Source of the DNA: Proteobacteria bacterium UBA981
Lineage (GTDB): Bacteria > Pseudomonadota > Gammaproteobacteria > Ga0077536
Direction: 5' to 3'
Length of the DNA: 64,000 nucleotides
Assembly: GCA_002292285.1 (NCBI GenBank)
Contig: DBBP01000029.1
Span: 6,298 to 70,297, forward strand
The notes beneath the pieces were generated by a model that was not told where the DNA came from, did no database searches, and saw only the letters and a program-made list of their open reading frames with translations. This document shows positions 1-8,605 of this stretch, piece by piece. The position numbers and the translations under genes were made by a program. Every line of letters begins with the position of its first letter. Positions within the stretch are counted from its first letter, which is position 1.

Positions 1-164
1 AAATACAGTAACTGTCCCTGAATTAGCGGTGAGCGCGCCCAAGCCCTGGGGTGCGTCGGGCTGCTGCGTTGAACGTTCCGCGGTTTCGCTCGTGACCTGC
101 TTTTCGCTTGGCCGCATTAACGTGCTAGTTTCTCAAGCGTCTTGCGCAACATCGAGGAACGAGG

Positions 165-1322
165 ATGACCGCAAATACCGCTGAACACGTCTTAATGGTC
201 GACGCCGACGGGCACATTCTGGAGCCCGCTAATTTGTGGCAGGAGTACCTCCCTGCGAAATTTCGTGACCGCGCCATTCGCATCGACCATGATGCTGATG
301 GCCACGAGGTGCTACTTATCGACGGTAAATCGCTCGAAGCCGTACACGGCCGGCTGGCTGCCCTGGGCGGCATTGACATGGACGCGGTTGATGCCTTGAC
401 GACCGGCCTGCATACCTACGCCGACGGTTGTCCGCCGGGCAGCTACGATCCCCAAGCGCGAATTGAGGTTCTTGATCAGGAAGGTATCGACATCGCGCTG
501 CTTTACCCGACCATCGGCATTTGCTGGGAAGGCCACGTTCAGGATGCGGTGCTCGCGCATGCTTATACGGAGGCCTACAACCGTTGGTTGGTCGATTTTT
601 GCAGCCATGACACGAAACGCCTGGTGCCGGTCGCGCACCTCAATCTGCTCGACCCCGAACTGGCTGTTAAGGAAATGGAGCGGGCGCATGCCGCAGGCTG
701 CCGCGGCATCTATATTTCTCCGGACATGTTTGCGCGCGGTCGCAAACGTTTCGATGACCCATCGCTGGATCGCCTCTGGGCGACGGCTCAAGAGTTGGAG
801 TTACCGATAGCTTTTCATGTCGTGGTGCGTGACCAACCGACCACCAGTTATACCGATCCACTCGAGCAGGACGGCGCCCGCTTCGGCCTGTTTTCGTTTG
901 CGTTTCTCGCCATCGACGTCATGGCCGGGTTTACTGAACTGCTTACCATCGGCGTACTCGAACGCTATCCGCGTCTCAAAATTTCGGTATTGGAGGCTGG
1001 TGCAAATTGGATTTCGGCCTGGCTCGATCGCCTCGATCATAAATTCGAAGTGATGCACGCGGGCACTATTCTGACCATGAAGCCGAGCGACTATTTCCGA
1101 CGCCAGTGTCTGGTTTCGGCTGATCCTGACGAAACAATAACCGCGGATGTCGTCCGCCACGTCGGCGCCGACTACTTCACCTGGGCGTCGGATTACCCGC
1201 ATGTCGATGCGTCGATGGGAGTCGTCAAGGAAATGCGTAGTCGATTAGCTTCGCTACCGCTCGCGGACCAACGCAAAGTGCTCGGTGAGAATGCCGCACG
1301 GTTTTATGGGTTGGAAGTCTAG
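165..1322 (+). CDS. Metal-dependent amidohydrolase, TIM-barrel (amidohydrolase_2/ACMSD-like)
   Basis: The 385-residue protein has the layout of the amidohydrolase_2 (ACMSD-like) family, which hydrolyses or decarboxylates small ring or carboxylic substrates at a metal centre. Visible residues are the N-terminal DxH metal motif (D15, H17, in VDADGHILEP), H158, H218 in AFHVV, and the C-terminal D343 in WASDYPH. The conserved segment YPRLKISVLEAGANW precedes the last barrel strands. ATG 165 is supported by GAGG directly upstream. The next gene starts inside or at the end of this one, so the two are probably cotranscribed. The substrate cannot be named. The family call is secure. Confidence 0.88.
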   Translation: MTANTAEHVLMVDADGHILEPANLWQEYLPAKFRDRAIRIDHDADGHEVLLIDGKSLEAVHGRLAALGGIDMDAVDALTTGLHTYADGCPPGSYDPQARIEVLDQEGIDIALLYPTIGICWEGHVQDAVLAHAYTEAYNRWLVDFCSHDTKRLVPVAHLNLLDPELAVKEMERAHAAGCRGIYISPDMFARGRKRFDDPSLDRLWATAQELELPIAFHVVVRDQPTTSYTDPLEQDGARFGLFSFAFLAIDVMAGFTELLTIGVLERYPRLKISVLEAGANWISAWLDRLDHKFEVMHAGTILTMKPSDYFRRQCLVSADPDETITADVVRHVGADYFTWASDYPHVDASMGVVKEMRSRLASLPLADQRKVLGENAARFYGLEV

Positions 1323-2148
1323 CTGGTCATGCCACGCGTTTACGTCGGCGTGCCTGGCGGCGACCCTTAGTGCGTGCGCGCCGGAGCCTCCAGCCGACAT
1401 AGAACTCGGTACTTTTGACTATACAAACGCAGATTGGCCCAGTTGTCGCGCCGATTCGCGCAGCGGACCATCACCGCGCAGCGACGACGAGGCCTTCGAC
1501 GCCGCAACAAAGATCAGCGTGCGCACGCCTGCCAACTATGATTCGTCACTCCAGCATCCTCTGATAATCGTTTACGCCCCGGCGACCTTCAATCGTTTCG
1601 CAAGTGAAGCACATGCCGGCCTGACGGGCATAGCCACTGCAGCCGGCTTCATCATTGCCTATGTGGATAGCCGCAGACTGTCGCTAAACGCGATCAGAGA
1701 ACTCGCGAACATTCCTGCGGCGATTGCGAACAGGTGGTGTGTGAATCAGTCACGCATCTATCTGACCGGACATTCGGACGGCGGCACCGTGGCCAATGCC
1801 ATCGCCTTTCTGCCCGATATGCCGTTTCGCCCGCGCGCAATCGCGCCGAGCGCAGCGGGAGTTCGAGGAGAAGATATGCACGACCATGCGTGCCCCGCAC
1901 CCATGCCGGTCTTCACTCTGCAGAACGCTGACGACCAGCTCTTTCCGAACTTCGGGCGTGAACTGTCAGACTGGTGGGCGGGCTGTAATCAATGTTCCGC
2001 TCCGCCGTCGTCAATTGAGCCGGGCTGTGCCAGCTATCCCGACTGCACAGCGGCGGCTGAAACCCTGATTTGCACCTATCCGGGCGGCCACCGCCAATGG
2101 CCGGACGCGAATCGCCGCATTGTCGATTTCTTCGAGCGCACGCGGTGA
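1306..2148 (+). CDS. Secreted lipoprotein esterase, PHB-depolymerase/LpqC-like alpha/beta hydrolase
   Basis: About 280 residues. The N-terminus carries a signal peptide ending in a lipobox (LSAC, Cys 24 counted from ATG 1306), so the protein is predicted to be lipid-anchored. The nucleophile elbow GHSDGG (Ser 157) and a late His in YPGGHRQWPD fit the alpha/beta-hydrolase triad of the poly(3-hydroxybutyrate) depolymerase/feruloyl esterase group. Several Cys pairs in the second half suggest disulphides. An alternative upstream ATG at 1285 would add seven residues. Either start overlaps the amidohydrolase gene, which indicates translational coupling. The substrate is unknown. Confidence 0.8.
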   Translation: MGWKSSWSCHAFTSACLAATLSACAPEPPADIELGTFDYTNADWPSCRADSRSGPSPRSDDEAFDAATKISVRTPANYDSSLQHPLIIVYAPATFNRFASEAHAGLTGIATAAGFIIAYVDSRRLSLNAIRELANIPAAIANRWCVNQSRIYLTGHSDGGTVANAIAFLPDMPFRPRAIAPSAAGVRGEDMHDHACPAPMPVFTLQNADDQLFPNFGRELSDWWAGCNQCSAPPSSIEPGCASYPDCTAAAETLICTYPGGHRQWPDANRRIVDFFERTR

Positions 2149-2323
2149 TTCGCTCGACATCCGGGCCGAGCTCATTCGTACCGGCAACTGCCACTCGCCC
2201 AGTGAGGCGGTAATTTCAGCAATTTTGACGATTTTCGCGTCTAGAAAGCGCTTGCCTTCGGCAATCGAACGATTCACCATATGACGGGCCCGCACTGGAC
2301 CGACAAACGAGGAGATTGACGCC

Positions 2324-3106
2324 ATGAGTGTCACTGCACGATCTTTGGATTTGGCCGAGCATCCCACCGACGCCGGCGAGGCTGCTCAGTTCGAGGGCAT
2401 CCGCTGGAGTACCTATTTCAAGGTCATCCTTGGCATTAGCGTCAGCTTTTTTGTCTACCGACTTTATTTGCAGAAATACGCTTTCTCGGTCGGACTCGAT
2501 TATTTCGAACCCGAGTTTGCGGTTTATTGGATGCGCTTGCTTTACGGCCAAATCGCGCTCGCTAGCGTGACTCTGGTTGGCGTCGTTTTTTACCTGTGGC
2601 AGACCCGCGACCGCAATCTCGACGCGATTACACCGGAGCTTGAACTCCAGCGCTATTTCAAATGGATTACGTGGCTGGCGTCCTACACGCTGGTGGTCTT
2701 TCTTACCGGCGTTCTCGGCGCCGAAAGTGATGCAGCCTGGCACCAGATTGTGATTCGCGACACTGACTTTACACCGACGCATATCGAAATTTTTTATATG
2801 CTGATTCCAGCCATCATCATTACCGGTGTCGGTTCATTCCTGTATGCCCGTACGCGTCTGCCGATGCACAGTAAGAAAGTCTTTGTCTCACTCGCCGTTG
2901 CCATTGGCGGTCCCATCCTGATTATGCCGAACGTTGGCTTCAACGAATGGGGCCACACTTTCTTCTACGCTGAAGAAGTGTTCAACGCGCCGATCCACTG
3001 GGGCTTCTCCGGCCTGGGGCTCGCCTTGCTGGGTCTCGGTGGTGTGGTCACACACATCGTTAGCCGTATGAAAGAGCTGATCGACGAGGTCGCGACGCAC
3101 GCTTAA
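2324..3106 (+). CDS. Copper membrane monooxygenase subunit C (PmoC/AmoC/HmoC family)
   Basis: A 260-residue polytopic membrane protein and the first gene of a C-A-B operon. In current structures of particulate methane monooxygenase the C subunit holds the probable catalytic copper sites. The CuC ligands are conserved with the right spacing: D136, H140 and H153 in SDAAWHQIVIRDTDFTPTH. The CuD ligands N207, H211 and H225 are also present in NEWGH...PIHW. A GAGGAG ribosome site lies 9 bases upstream of ATG 2324. The gap to subunit A is 25 bases. Family membership is certain, but the substrate (methane, short alkanes, alkenes or ammonia) is not. I therefore give no pmo/amo/hmo symbol. Confidence 0.95.
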   Translation: MSVTARSLDLAEHPTDAGEAAQFEGIRWSTYFKVILGISVSFFVYRLYLQKYAFSVGLDYFEPEFAVYWMRLLYGQIALASVTLVGVVFYLWQTRDRNLDAITPELELQRYFKWITWLASYTLVVFLTGVLGAESDAAWHQIVIRDTDFTPTHIEIFYMLIPAIIITGVGSFLYARTRLPMHSKKVFVSLAVAIGGPILIMPNVGFNEWGHTFFYAEEVFNAPIHWGFSGLGLALLGLGGVVTHIVSRMKELIDEVATHA

Positions 3107-3131
3107 GCCCACTTCTCTTTCAACGCAACAA

Positions 3132-3896
3132 ATGCCGCAAACTGGCGGTGGGGAGGAGGGTGTGAGAACAGCAGACCAGCAGGCGGCCACGCGCCGGCGA
3201 CTGGAAAACACTGTCGATATGGCGTTATTCGCCGTCATCGTTTTCGCTGTCGCAGGCGCGACAGTTTTTGTGATGTCAGTGACGATCGGAGACTGGGAAT
3301 TCTGGGCGGATTGGAAGGATCGCCGCTACTGGCCATTGGCGCCGGTCGCTGCGCTGCTGATCTTTCCGGCGGGACTGGCCGCTGCGTTCTGGTCGCGATT
3401 TCGCTTGCCGGTTGCCTGCACGGCAGTCGTTCTTCTTTATTCGTTAATGCGCTGGTTAAGCGCCTATTTCAACTTCCACATATTCGGCGGCTTCCCACTC
3501 AGTTTCGTGTGGCCGTCTATCTTCATCCCGCTGGCAATCATCATCGATTGCACTTTGGTGATAACGCGTAGCGTGTTCCTTACCGGCTTGATCGGCGCGT
3601 TCCTGTGGGGGCTGTTGGTCTACCCGGTCAATTGGCCGCTGCTTGCTGCGTTTCATGAACCCATTACCTATAACGGGGAAATGCTCACGGCGGCGGATTT
3701 ACTCGGTTATGAATATATCCGGACTGGCCTGCCCGAGTACGTGCGCGTCGTCGAGCGCACGGTTTTGCGGACCTTTGGTGACGCCGTCACACCGCTGACG
3801 GCAGTGTTTTCCGGATTCATCTGCACGCTGGTGTTCTATATCGCCTGGGGTGCGGGTTTAGTCCTGAACCGACAGGCATGGTTGAAGAAATTATGA
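3132..3896 (+). CDS. Copper membrane monooxygenase subunit A (PmoA/AmoA/HmoA family)
   Basis: 254 residues with about six membrane segments. The diagnostic GDWEFWADWKDRRYW stretch corresponds to the GDWDFW site targeted by standard pmoA/amoA primers. The C-terminal YNGEMLTAADLLGYEYIR and LPEYVRVVERTVLRTFG match the conserved PmoA tail. The middle (NFHIFGGFPLSFVWP) departs from both methanotroph PmoA and nitrifier AmoA. ATG 3132 has no good ribosome site. GTG 3162 is preceded by a strong but very close GGGAGGAGGG and would give a length closer to the family norm, so the true start is uncertain. The stop overlaps the start of subunit B (ATGA). Confidence 0.94.
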   Translation: MPQTGGGEEGVRTADQQAATRRRLENTVDMALFAVIVFAVAGATVFVMSVTIGDWEFWADWKDRRYWPLAPVAALLIFPAGLAAAFWSRFRLPVACTAVVLLYSLMRWLSAYFNFHIFGGFPLSFVWPSIFIPLAIIIDCTLVITRSVFLTGLIGAFLWGLLVYPVNWPLLAAFHEPITYNGEMLTAADLLGYEYIRTGLPEYVRVVERTVLRTFGDAVTPLTAVFSGFICTLVFYIAWGAGLVLNRQAWLKKL

Positions 3897-5146
3897 CCCG
3901 TCCGGGGTGCCGAGCCCTGACATCGATAGCTGGCCTGGCGCTGGTGCTGGCAATGCTTATTCCGATTGTTGCCACTGCCCATGGCGAGCGTGCGCAGCAG
4001 GCCAATACGCGCATGCGCACACTGAATTGGTATGACGTCGAGATTAGTCCTGCCAAAATCGCAGTCGGCGAGGACATCAAGGTACGCGGACGTTTTCGAA
4101 CGTCAAAGCTTTGGCCGGAGCACATTCCATCTGTCGAGCAACGCGTGTTTCTTAATGTGGGCGCAGGCGGCCCCAATTTCATTCGCACCGCATCCAATAT
4201 CGACGGCATCAGCGCGGTGCAGTCCACTTCACTCGAACTCGGCAAAGACTATAGTTTCGAGATCGACATGAAAGCGCGTCGGCCGGGTCGTTTCCACGTC
4301 CATCCAATCGTGAACGTGCTCGACGCCGGGTCGATGGTCGGGCCCGGACGCTGGATCGAGATCACAGGCTCGCAGGACGACTTCGTCAATACCGTTGAGA
4401 GTATGTTCGGGCGCGAAATAGAACTCGAAAGTTTCCATCTCAAGAGCATCGTCTCGTGGCATGTGCTCTGGTTTGTTATAGGTGGCGCGTGGCTGGTGTA
4501 TTGGTTTCGCCAACGGCCACTTCTAATTCCGCGTTTGCGTGCAGTCGATGAACTGGACGAGAAGGGTGAAGACGCGGACGAGTTGATCAGTCCTACCGAC
4601 ATCAAAGTAGCCATTGTTTTTCTCGCCGTGACGCTACTGATTATTGTCGGTGGTTTCGCCTGGGGTGAGCGCGATGCGCCGATCACCATCCCGCTGCGTA
4701 CCGCGAAAACTTCAATGCCAGACAACAAGCCTTTCCCCCAGGCTAACATTGACGTGTCGATCAGCGAGGCGACTTATCGAATTCCGGGGCGCAGTTTCAG
4801 GATGAAGTTGACGGTCGACAATCGCAGCGATCGCACTTTGCGCGTCGGCGAATTTCTGTGCGCTAATGTCAGATTCATCAATCCAGAGGTCAGGACTGTT
4901 GAGCCGATTGATGAGCATGATCTCGTCGCGAGTCACGGGTTACGTGTTGAAGGAGGGCCGATTGCCCCAGGCCAGGTTTCGACTGTCGAAGTGTTCGCCG
5001 AAGACGCGCTATGGGAGACACAGCGGCTGACCCGTATGATCAATGATCCCGACAGCGTCATTGCCGGTCTACTGTTCTTTTATGCGCAAGACGGCAGTCG
5101 CGAAATTGTCGAAGTCGGCGGGTCATTGCTGCCGATATTCGAATGA
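3893..5146 (+). CDS. Copper membrane monooxygenase subunit B (PmoB/AmoB/HmoB family)
   Basis: About 417 residues: a cleavable signal peptide, a periplasmic cupredoxin domain, two membrane helices (around residues 180-205 and 245-265) and a second cupredoxin domain. The CuB ligands are intact: the new N-terminus starts HGERAQ (His 30 from ATG 3893) and HVH follows in RRPGRFHVHP (His 135 and 137). The position equivalent to Methylococcus His48, a mono-copper ligand not conserved in the family, is Asn (MRTLNWYD). I prefer ATG 3893, which overlaps the subunit A stop as ATGA, over the in-frame ATG 3878. The protein completes a three-subunit Cu-MMO. Confidence 0.94.
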   Translation: MTRPGCRALTSIAGLALVLAMLIPIVATAHGERAQQANTRMRTLNWYDVEISPAKIAVGEDIKVRGRFRTSKLWPEHIPSVEQRVFLNVGAGGPNFIRTASNIDGISAVQSTSLELGKDYSFEIDMKARRPGRFHVHPIVNVLDAGSMVGPGRWIEITGSQDDFVNTVESMFGREIELESFHLKSIVSWHVLWFVIGGAWLVYWFRQRPLLIPRLRAVDELDEKGEDADELISPTDIKVAIVFLAVTLLIIVGGFAWGERDAPITIPLRTAKTSMPDNKPFPQANIDVSISEATYRIPGRSFRMKLTVDNRSDRTLRVGEFLCANVRFINPEVRTVEPIDEHDLVASHGLRVEGGPIAPGQVSTVEVFAEDALWETQRLTRMINDPDSVIAGLLFFYAQDGSREIVEVGGSLLPIFE

Positions 5147-5150
5147 ATCG

Positions 5151-5795
5151 ATGATCGGTGTGATTCTCGGCAAGTCCGTTTTTTCCCCGCGTCTATCGGT
5201 CTTGATATTCGGTACCGCGGTCGCGCTTGCCGCAATACTACTGCCGCACTCCGCGGTCGCCCATGGCGGCGTCTCGATTGAGGACGACACCTGCGTGATC
5301 ACCATCGGGCCGTACCGCGCTCACTTCAGTGGTTATCAACCGCGCTCCCGTGCGTCGCGTGAGTTCTGCGAAGACATACCTGTCGTTGCTGATGCCATTA
5401 TTGTTATCGATTACATCAGTTCTGCGCTGCGCGAGATGGAAGTCGACTTCAGAATTGTCGCTGACGTAAAAGACATCGGGGTCAATGCGACGTTTGACGA
5501 CCTGGGTACGGCCGCTGACATTGAAGCGGCTACGATTGCTTATATCGAACCGGCGAGCTACGCGAACGGAAACTTCGAAGTCACACTCACGTTCGAGGCG
5601 GCTGGTTCGTTCATCGGCATCATGACCGCCCACGATAAGGTCGGCAATCGTAGTTACGTATCTGTGTTTCCTTTCTCTGTCGGTAAAGTAGATTGGTGGG
5701 GACCGCTCAGATGGGCTTTCGTCGTGCTGTTATTCGTCGCGGCGATATACAAATTGGCGCCGAAGGGTGGCGCGCGCAGCGAGGAGCACGAATGA
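5151..5795 (+). CDS. HGG/Cys periplasmic protein with C-terminal membrane anchor, Cu-MMO operon
   Basis: 214 residues, not assigned to a named family. It has a signal peptide whose mature end begins AHGG (His 39), then DDTCVITIGPYRAHF (Cys 48, His 58), EFCEDIP (Cys 73), a beta-rich region, and a single C-terminal helix (about 186-203) followed by a short charged tail. This topology (periplasmic domain, C-terminal anchor) and the place directly behind subunit B resemble PmoD/AmoD of known Cu-MMO operons, but I do not see a clear sequence match. The His and Cys pattern suggests copper binding or assembly (inference). The start lies 4 bases after the subunit B stop with no clear ribosome site, implying coupling. 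Confidence 0.8.
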   Translation: MIGVILGKSVFSPRLSVLIFGTAVALAAILLPHSAVAHGGVSIEDDTCVITIGPYRAHFSGYQPRSRASREFCEDIPVVADAIIVIDYISSALREMEVDFRIVADVKDIGVNATFDDLGTAADIEAATIAYIEPASYANGNFEVTLTFEAAGSFIGIMTAHDKVGNRSYVSVFPFSVGKVDWWGPLRWAFVVLLFVAAIYKLAPKGGARSEEHE

Positions 5796-5830
5796 GGCGG
5801 CTGGTTCTGGCGCCAGGCGTCAGCACGTGA

Positions 5831-7528
5831 ATGACTAAGCGGCGCGTTTATTTGTTGGCTCTGATTGTTCTGGTCGGGCCGTTGTTCTACACCTTGCCGA
5901 TTTCAAAACTGCCGGTGTCGGTGCAGCAGCATTACTACAACGTATTTGGCGAGCGAGCCTATCGAGAACCACCCGCGGGTATCTCGAATGTGGTTGCGCC
6001 ATTGTCGATTGATGAGATCTGTAGCCCGGAGCTCGCGGCCTGGCGCGCAGCGCACGACATCGAAGGCGTACAGATTACGGCGGTCGCGGATTGCATGCCG
6101 GATAATCCGTGGGACATTGCAGTCGCGGTCAAAGGTGCCAATAACGTCAGTCCGGCGACGCTGATGAAATCTCTTTATGCGCTCGACACGGTCGAGAAAA
6201 GCGACGACCGCGATGGTGACGGCGATCCCGATCTCATTCGCATTCGTCTTGAAGTCATGGAATTGAATGGCAAATCACCGGATGTCCCCGGACCCGTACC
6301 ACGTTTCGAGATCGCCCCAGGGATCACACCGGGACTGTGGGTTTTTGCGCCGAAAAGTCGCGGCATGACAACAGCGAATTTCGAAACGGCTGACGCAAAC
6401 CGACTGATTCGCCTGCCCGCTCCGGTGATTCGCGTCGAGCAGGGCGATGAAGTCGAAATAACGCTTGAGAACAGTCACTACCTACCACATACCATTCATT
6501 TCCACGGCGTTGATCATCCATTTACGACGCCCCAGGGTGCCGGTAATGACGGCGTACCGACTTTTAGCGAACATCCGACTATGCCCGGTAAAGCACATAC
6601 CTACTGGCTCCGTCCGCGGCACGCAGGGACCAGCTTCTATCATTGCCATGTGCAACCGCATAGCCACATCCTGATGGGCTTGCAGGGGATGTTCGTCGTG
6701 GAGGAGAACCGGCCCGGTAATTGGCTGCAGACTTTTAACGTCGGTGCAGGACGGGTGCGTGCCGCATCGGTTGCAGTCAGGGAGGACTACCAGCGTGAAT
6801 ACGATCTGCATTACCTCGAACTCGACGCTGATCTGAACAATCGTATTCAGGATTTTACCGATCCGCGCCTGATCTCGCGCTCGATTCACCGTGATTACGA
6901 CATCGTCGAACGACGCCCGGAATACTACGTGCTCAATGGTCGGTCGTTCCCCTACACGTTACGTGAATCTTTGATCGTGAGTGGCGCAGGCGAGAATAAT
7001 TTGTTGCGCGTATTGAATGGCGGAAATGAAAGTCTTGCTCTGCATTTTCATGGCCACAAGCCAATCTTGACGCATCGGGATGGTGTTGAGTTGGGCGCAG
7101 AATTCAGCGAACAGCGCGATGTATTCTCAATCGCAAGCGCCCAGCGTATCGACCTCAATCTGAGCACCGTTAACGATGGACGTGACGCCTACGGCGCTGG
7201 CGCCTGGCTGCTTCACGATCACCGTGAGCAAGCCGTGACCAGCAACGGTATCGGGCCCGGCGGTGGTGTCTCTTTGGTGGTCTACGAAGATTATCTGGAT
7301 GAACACGGTCTGCCGCAAACGGTCGGCGGATTGCAAAGTCTGGCTGCGTTCTTCTCGCCCGATTACTACGCAGGTAAATTGCCGGTGTTCGCTGGCATGG
7401 GGCCGCATCACTTTACCGATGTCGCGCAAGCAACGTGGTTGCAACGGCATCGCAGTGTGTTGTTTGGTTTGTGCCTGTTGATCTGGATGCTATTGCTGCG
7501 CGCATTCCTGCGCAGTCGACGGGTCTGA
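5831..7528 (+). CDS. Membrane-anchored multicopper oxidase, type 1 copper in first cupredoxin domain
   Basis: 565 residues with an N-terminal signal anchor and a C-terminal helix (543-559). An extra domain of about 190 residues precedes the cupredoxin part. Domain 1 has HTIHFHG (H220, H223, H225) and YHCHVQPHSHILM (H271, C272, H273, H277, M282), giving a complete type 1 site. Domain 2 has HFHGH (H405, H407) and LLHDH (H462, H464), where the usual type 1 Cys is Asp 463. All eight trinuclear-cluster His are thus present, but only one type 1 site, in domain 1. This is the arrangement called type C in two-domain oxidases such as the Nitrosomonas blue copper oxidase. It probably oxidises a periplasmic donor with O2. 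The next gene overlaps its stop. Confidence 0.92.
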   Translation: MTKRRVYLLALIVLVGPLFYTLPISKLPVSVQQHYYNVFGERAYREPPAGISNVVAPLSIDEICSPELAAWRAAHDIEGVQITAVADCMPDNPWDIAVAVKGANNVSPATLMKSLYALDTVEKSDDRDGDGDPDLIRIRLEVMELNGKSPDVPGPVPRFEIAPGITPGLWVFAPKSRGMTTANFETADANRLIRLPAPVIRVEQGDEVEITLENSHYLPHTIHFHGVDHPFTTPQGAGNDGVPTFSEHPTMPGKAHTYWLRPRHAGTSFYHCHVQPHSHILMGLQGMFVVEENRPGNWLQTFNVGAGRVRAASVAVREDYQREYDLHYLELDADLNNRIQDFTDPRLISRSIHRDYDIVERRPEYYVLNGRSFPYTLRESLIVSGAGENNLLRVLNGGNESLALHFHGHKPILTHRDGVELGAEFSEQRDVFSIASAQRIDLNLSTVNDGRDAYGAGAWLLHDHREQAVTSNGIGPGGGVSLVVYEDYLDEHGLPQTVGGLQSLAAFFSPDYYAGKLPVFAGMGPHHFTDVAQATWLQRHRSVLFGLCLLIWMLLLRAFLRSRRV

Positions 7529-8127
7529 TGCTAAATCCTCGTGCAAGTTGGCGCACGCTTGCCCTGCGCATATTCCTGCTCTCGCTGGCTGCGCATTTCG
7601 CTTCTGTCGCTTTTGCCCAAGCACCGCACCACGCCCATCATGATCATGATGACCACGCCATGCAGATGGACGCCAACGGCATGGTGATGAATTCAAACAC
7701 GGAGAATCTCCCGCAGGACTGCGCGTCGGTCAGCGACGACGTCTCTATTGATGTGCAGGTGGGTCGTGAGTTTGCTCGCACAGGATTAACGTATGGCTTC
7801 AGCGCCCATGTATGGCGCGTACCACCCTGTGCGCGCCTGCGCGTTACCTTGCGAAACCTCGATGAAGTTCGCCATCAGTGGATGGTGCACGGGCTGCCCA
7901 AGTATTTGTATCCGCAAGGTATGTTTCATCTGGAAGCGAACGGCAGGCGGGAAGTCACGGGAACATTTATCGTGCCGAGCGACGATGGGACTTATCTTGT
8001 TCACTGTGATGTGTCGCATCACATGGAGCAGGGTCTGAAAGCTCAGCTGCTGGTCGGGCGCGGCGCTGGCGATTTACCCAGCATTCCGGGCGTGAGTGCG
8101 CAGCGCCGACCGGACAGTTACGAATAA
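7528..8127 (+). CDS. Periplasmic cupredoxin with His/Met-rich N-terminus
   Basis: 199 residues. The start ATG 7528 overlaps the oxidase stop (TGATG), so it is the last gene of the Cu-MMO operon. A signal peptide is followed by a His/Met-rich stretch (residues 33-54) able to bind copper. A cupredoxin domain follows with candidate type 1 ligands His 116 (or 121) in RHQWMVHG, Cys 160 and His 165 in HCDVSHHMEQGL, and a weak axial Met 166 or Leu 170. It could carry electrons to or from the oxidase, or deliver copper to the monooxygenase; the sequence does not decide. Confidence 0.86.
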   Translation: MLNPRASWRTLALRIFLLSLAAHFASVAFAQAPHHAHHDHDDHAMQMDANGMVMNSNTENLPQDCASVSDDVSIDVQVGREFARTGLTYGFSAHVWRVPPCARLRVTLRNLDEVRHQWMVHGLPKYLYPQGMFHLEANGRREVTGTFIVPSDDGTYLVHCDVSHHMEQGLKAQLLVGRGAGDLPSIPGVSAQRRPDSYE

Positions 8128-8605
8128 AGCACCGGCTAACTTGGGTCCGGGACATTAACTCATCCGCGGGCGGCGAGAGGAGCAAATGCCGAAAAATTAC
8201 GCCGCTCATTCGCGTGGCCGCCGCGTATGGCGATCAATAAGTCCGAGGATGAATGACTGGTAGTGGCGCTCGTACCTTTGCTGCAATTCGACGCCCTGCC
8301 AATCGTTCTCAGACAAGATGCCGCGACACCGGGGACTACAGCACAGGCAGGCGCTCGGGAATTGGGTTTTGACCAACAACGCCGAGCAAGTCCACGTTGT
8401 GTAGACACAAGTGACCTCATCCCCTGCACAGGTCTCGCCACGATCAAATTCTCGGTTCACCCTTGGGTGGTGCTACTTAATGAGGGCCGTCGATTCCAGC
8501 CGTGTGGGGGGCGTCGTTCTGCCGACTGATTCCGACTACATGATGTCGACTTCGCAGGCTTTCTCCTGCGTCGCGATGTCAGCGGCCGCACCGCCAGCCG
8601 TGAGC
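8128..8605. other. Gene-poor spacer between Cu-MMO operon and selenoprotein gene
   Basis: About 480 bases with no convincing gene. One minus-strand frame (8206-8460, GTG start, 84 codons) encodes a Cys-rich peptide with pairs resembling a zinc ribbon (TWTC, FPSACLCC) and a helical tail. It lacks a good ribosome site and I do not recognise it. I found no obvious terminator hairpin behind the Cu-MMO operon. Confidence 0.4.

Noticed and set aside
2216..2782. 188-codon minus-strand frame opposite subunit C
   Set aside because: It lies antisense to a certain gene and has no recognisable domain.
2324..5146. Naming the operon pmoCAB or amoCAB
   Set aside because: Subunit A departs from both groups, and the partner genes that define methanotrophy or nitrification are missing. 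Substrate left open.
8206..8460. Cys-rich 84-codon minus-strand frame as a zinc-ribbon gene
   Set aside because: No ribosome site, no clear family; mentioned only in the spacer entry.
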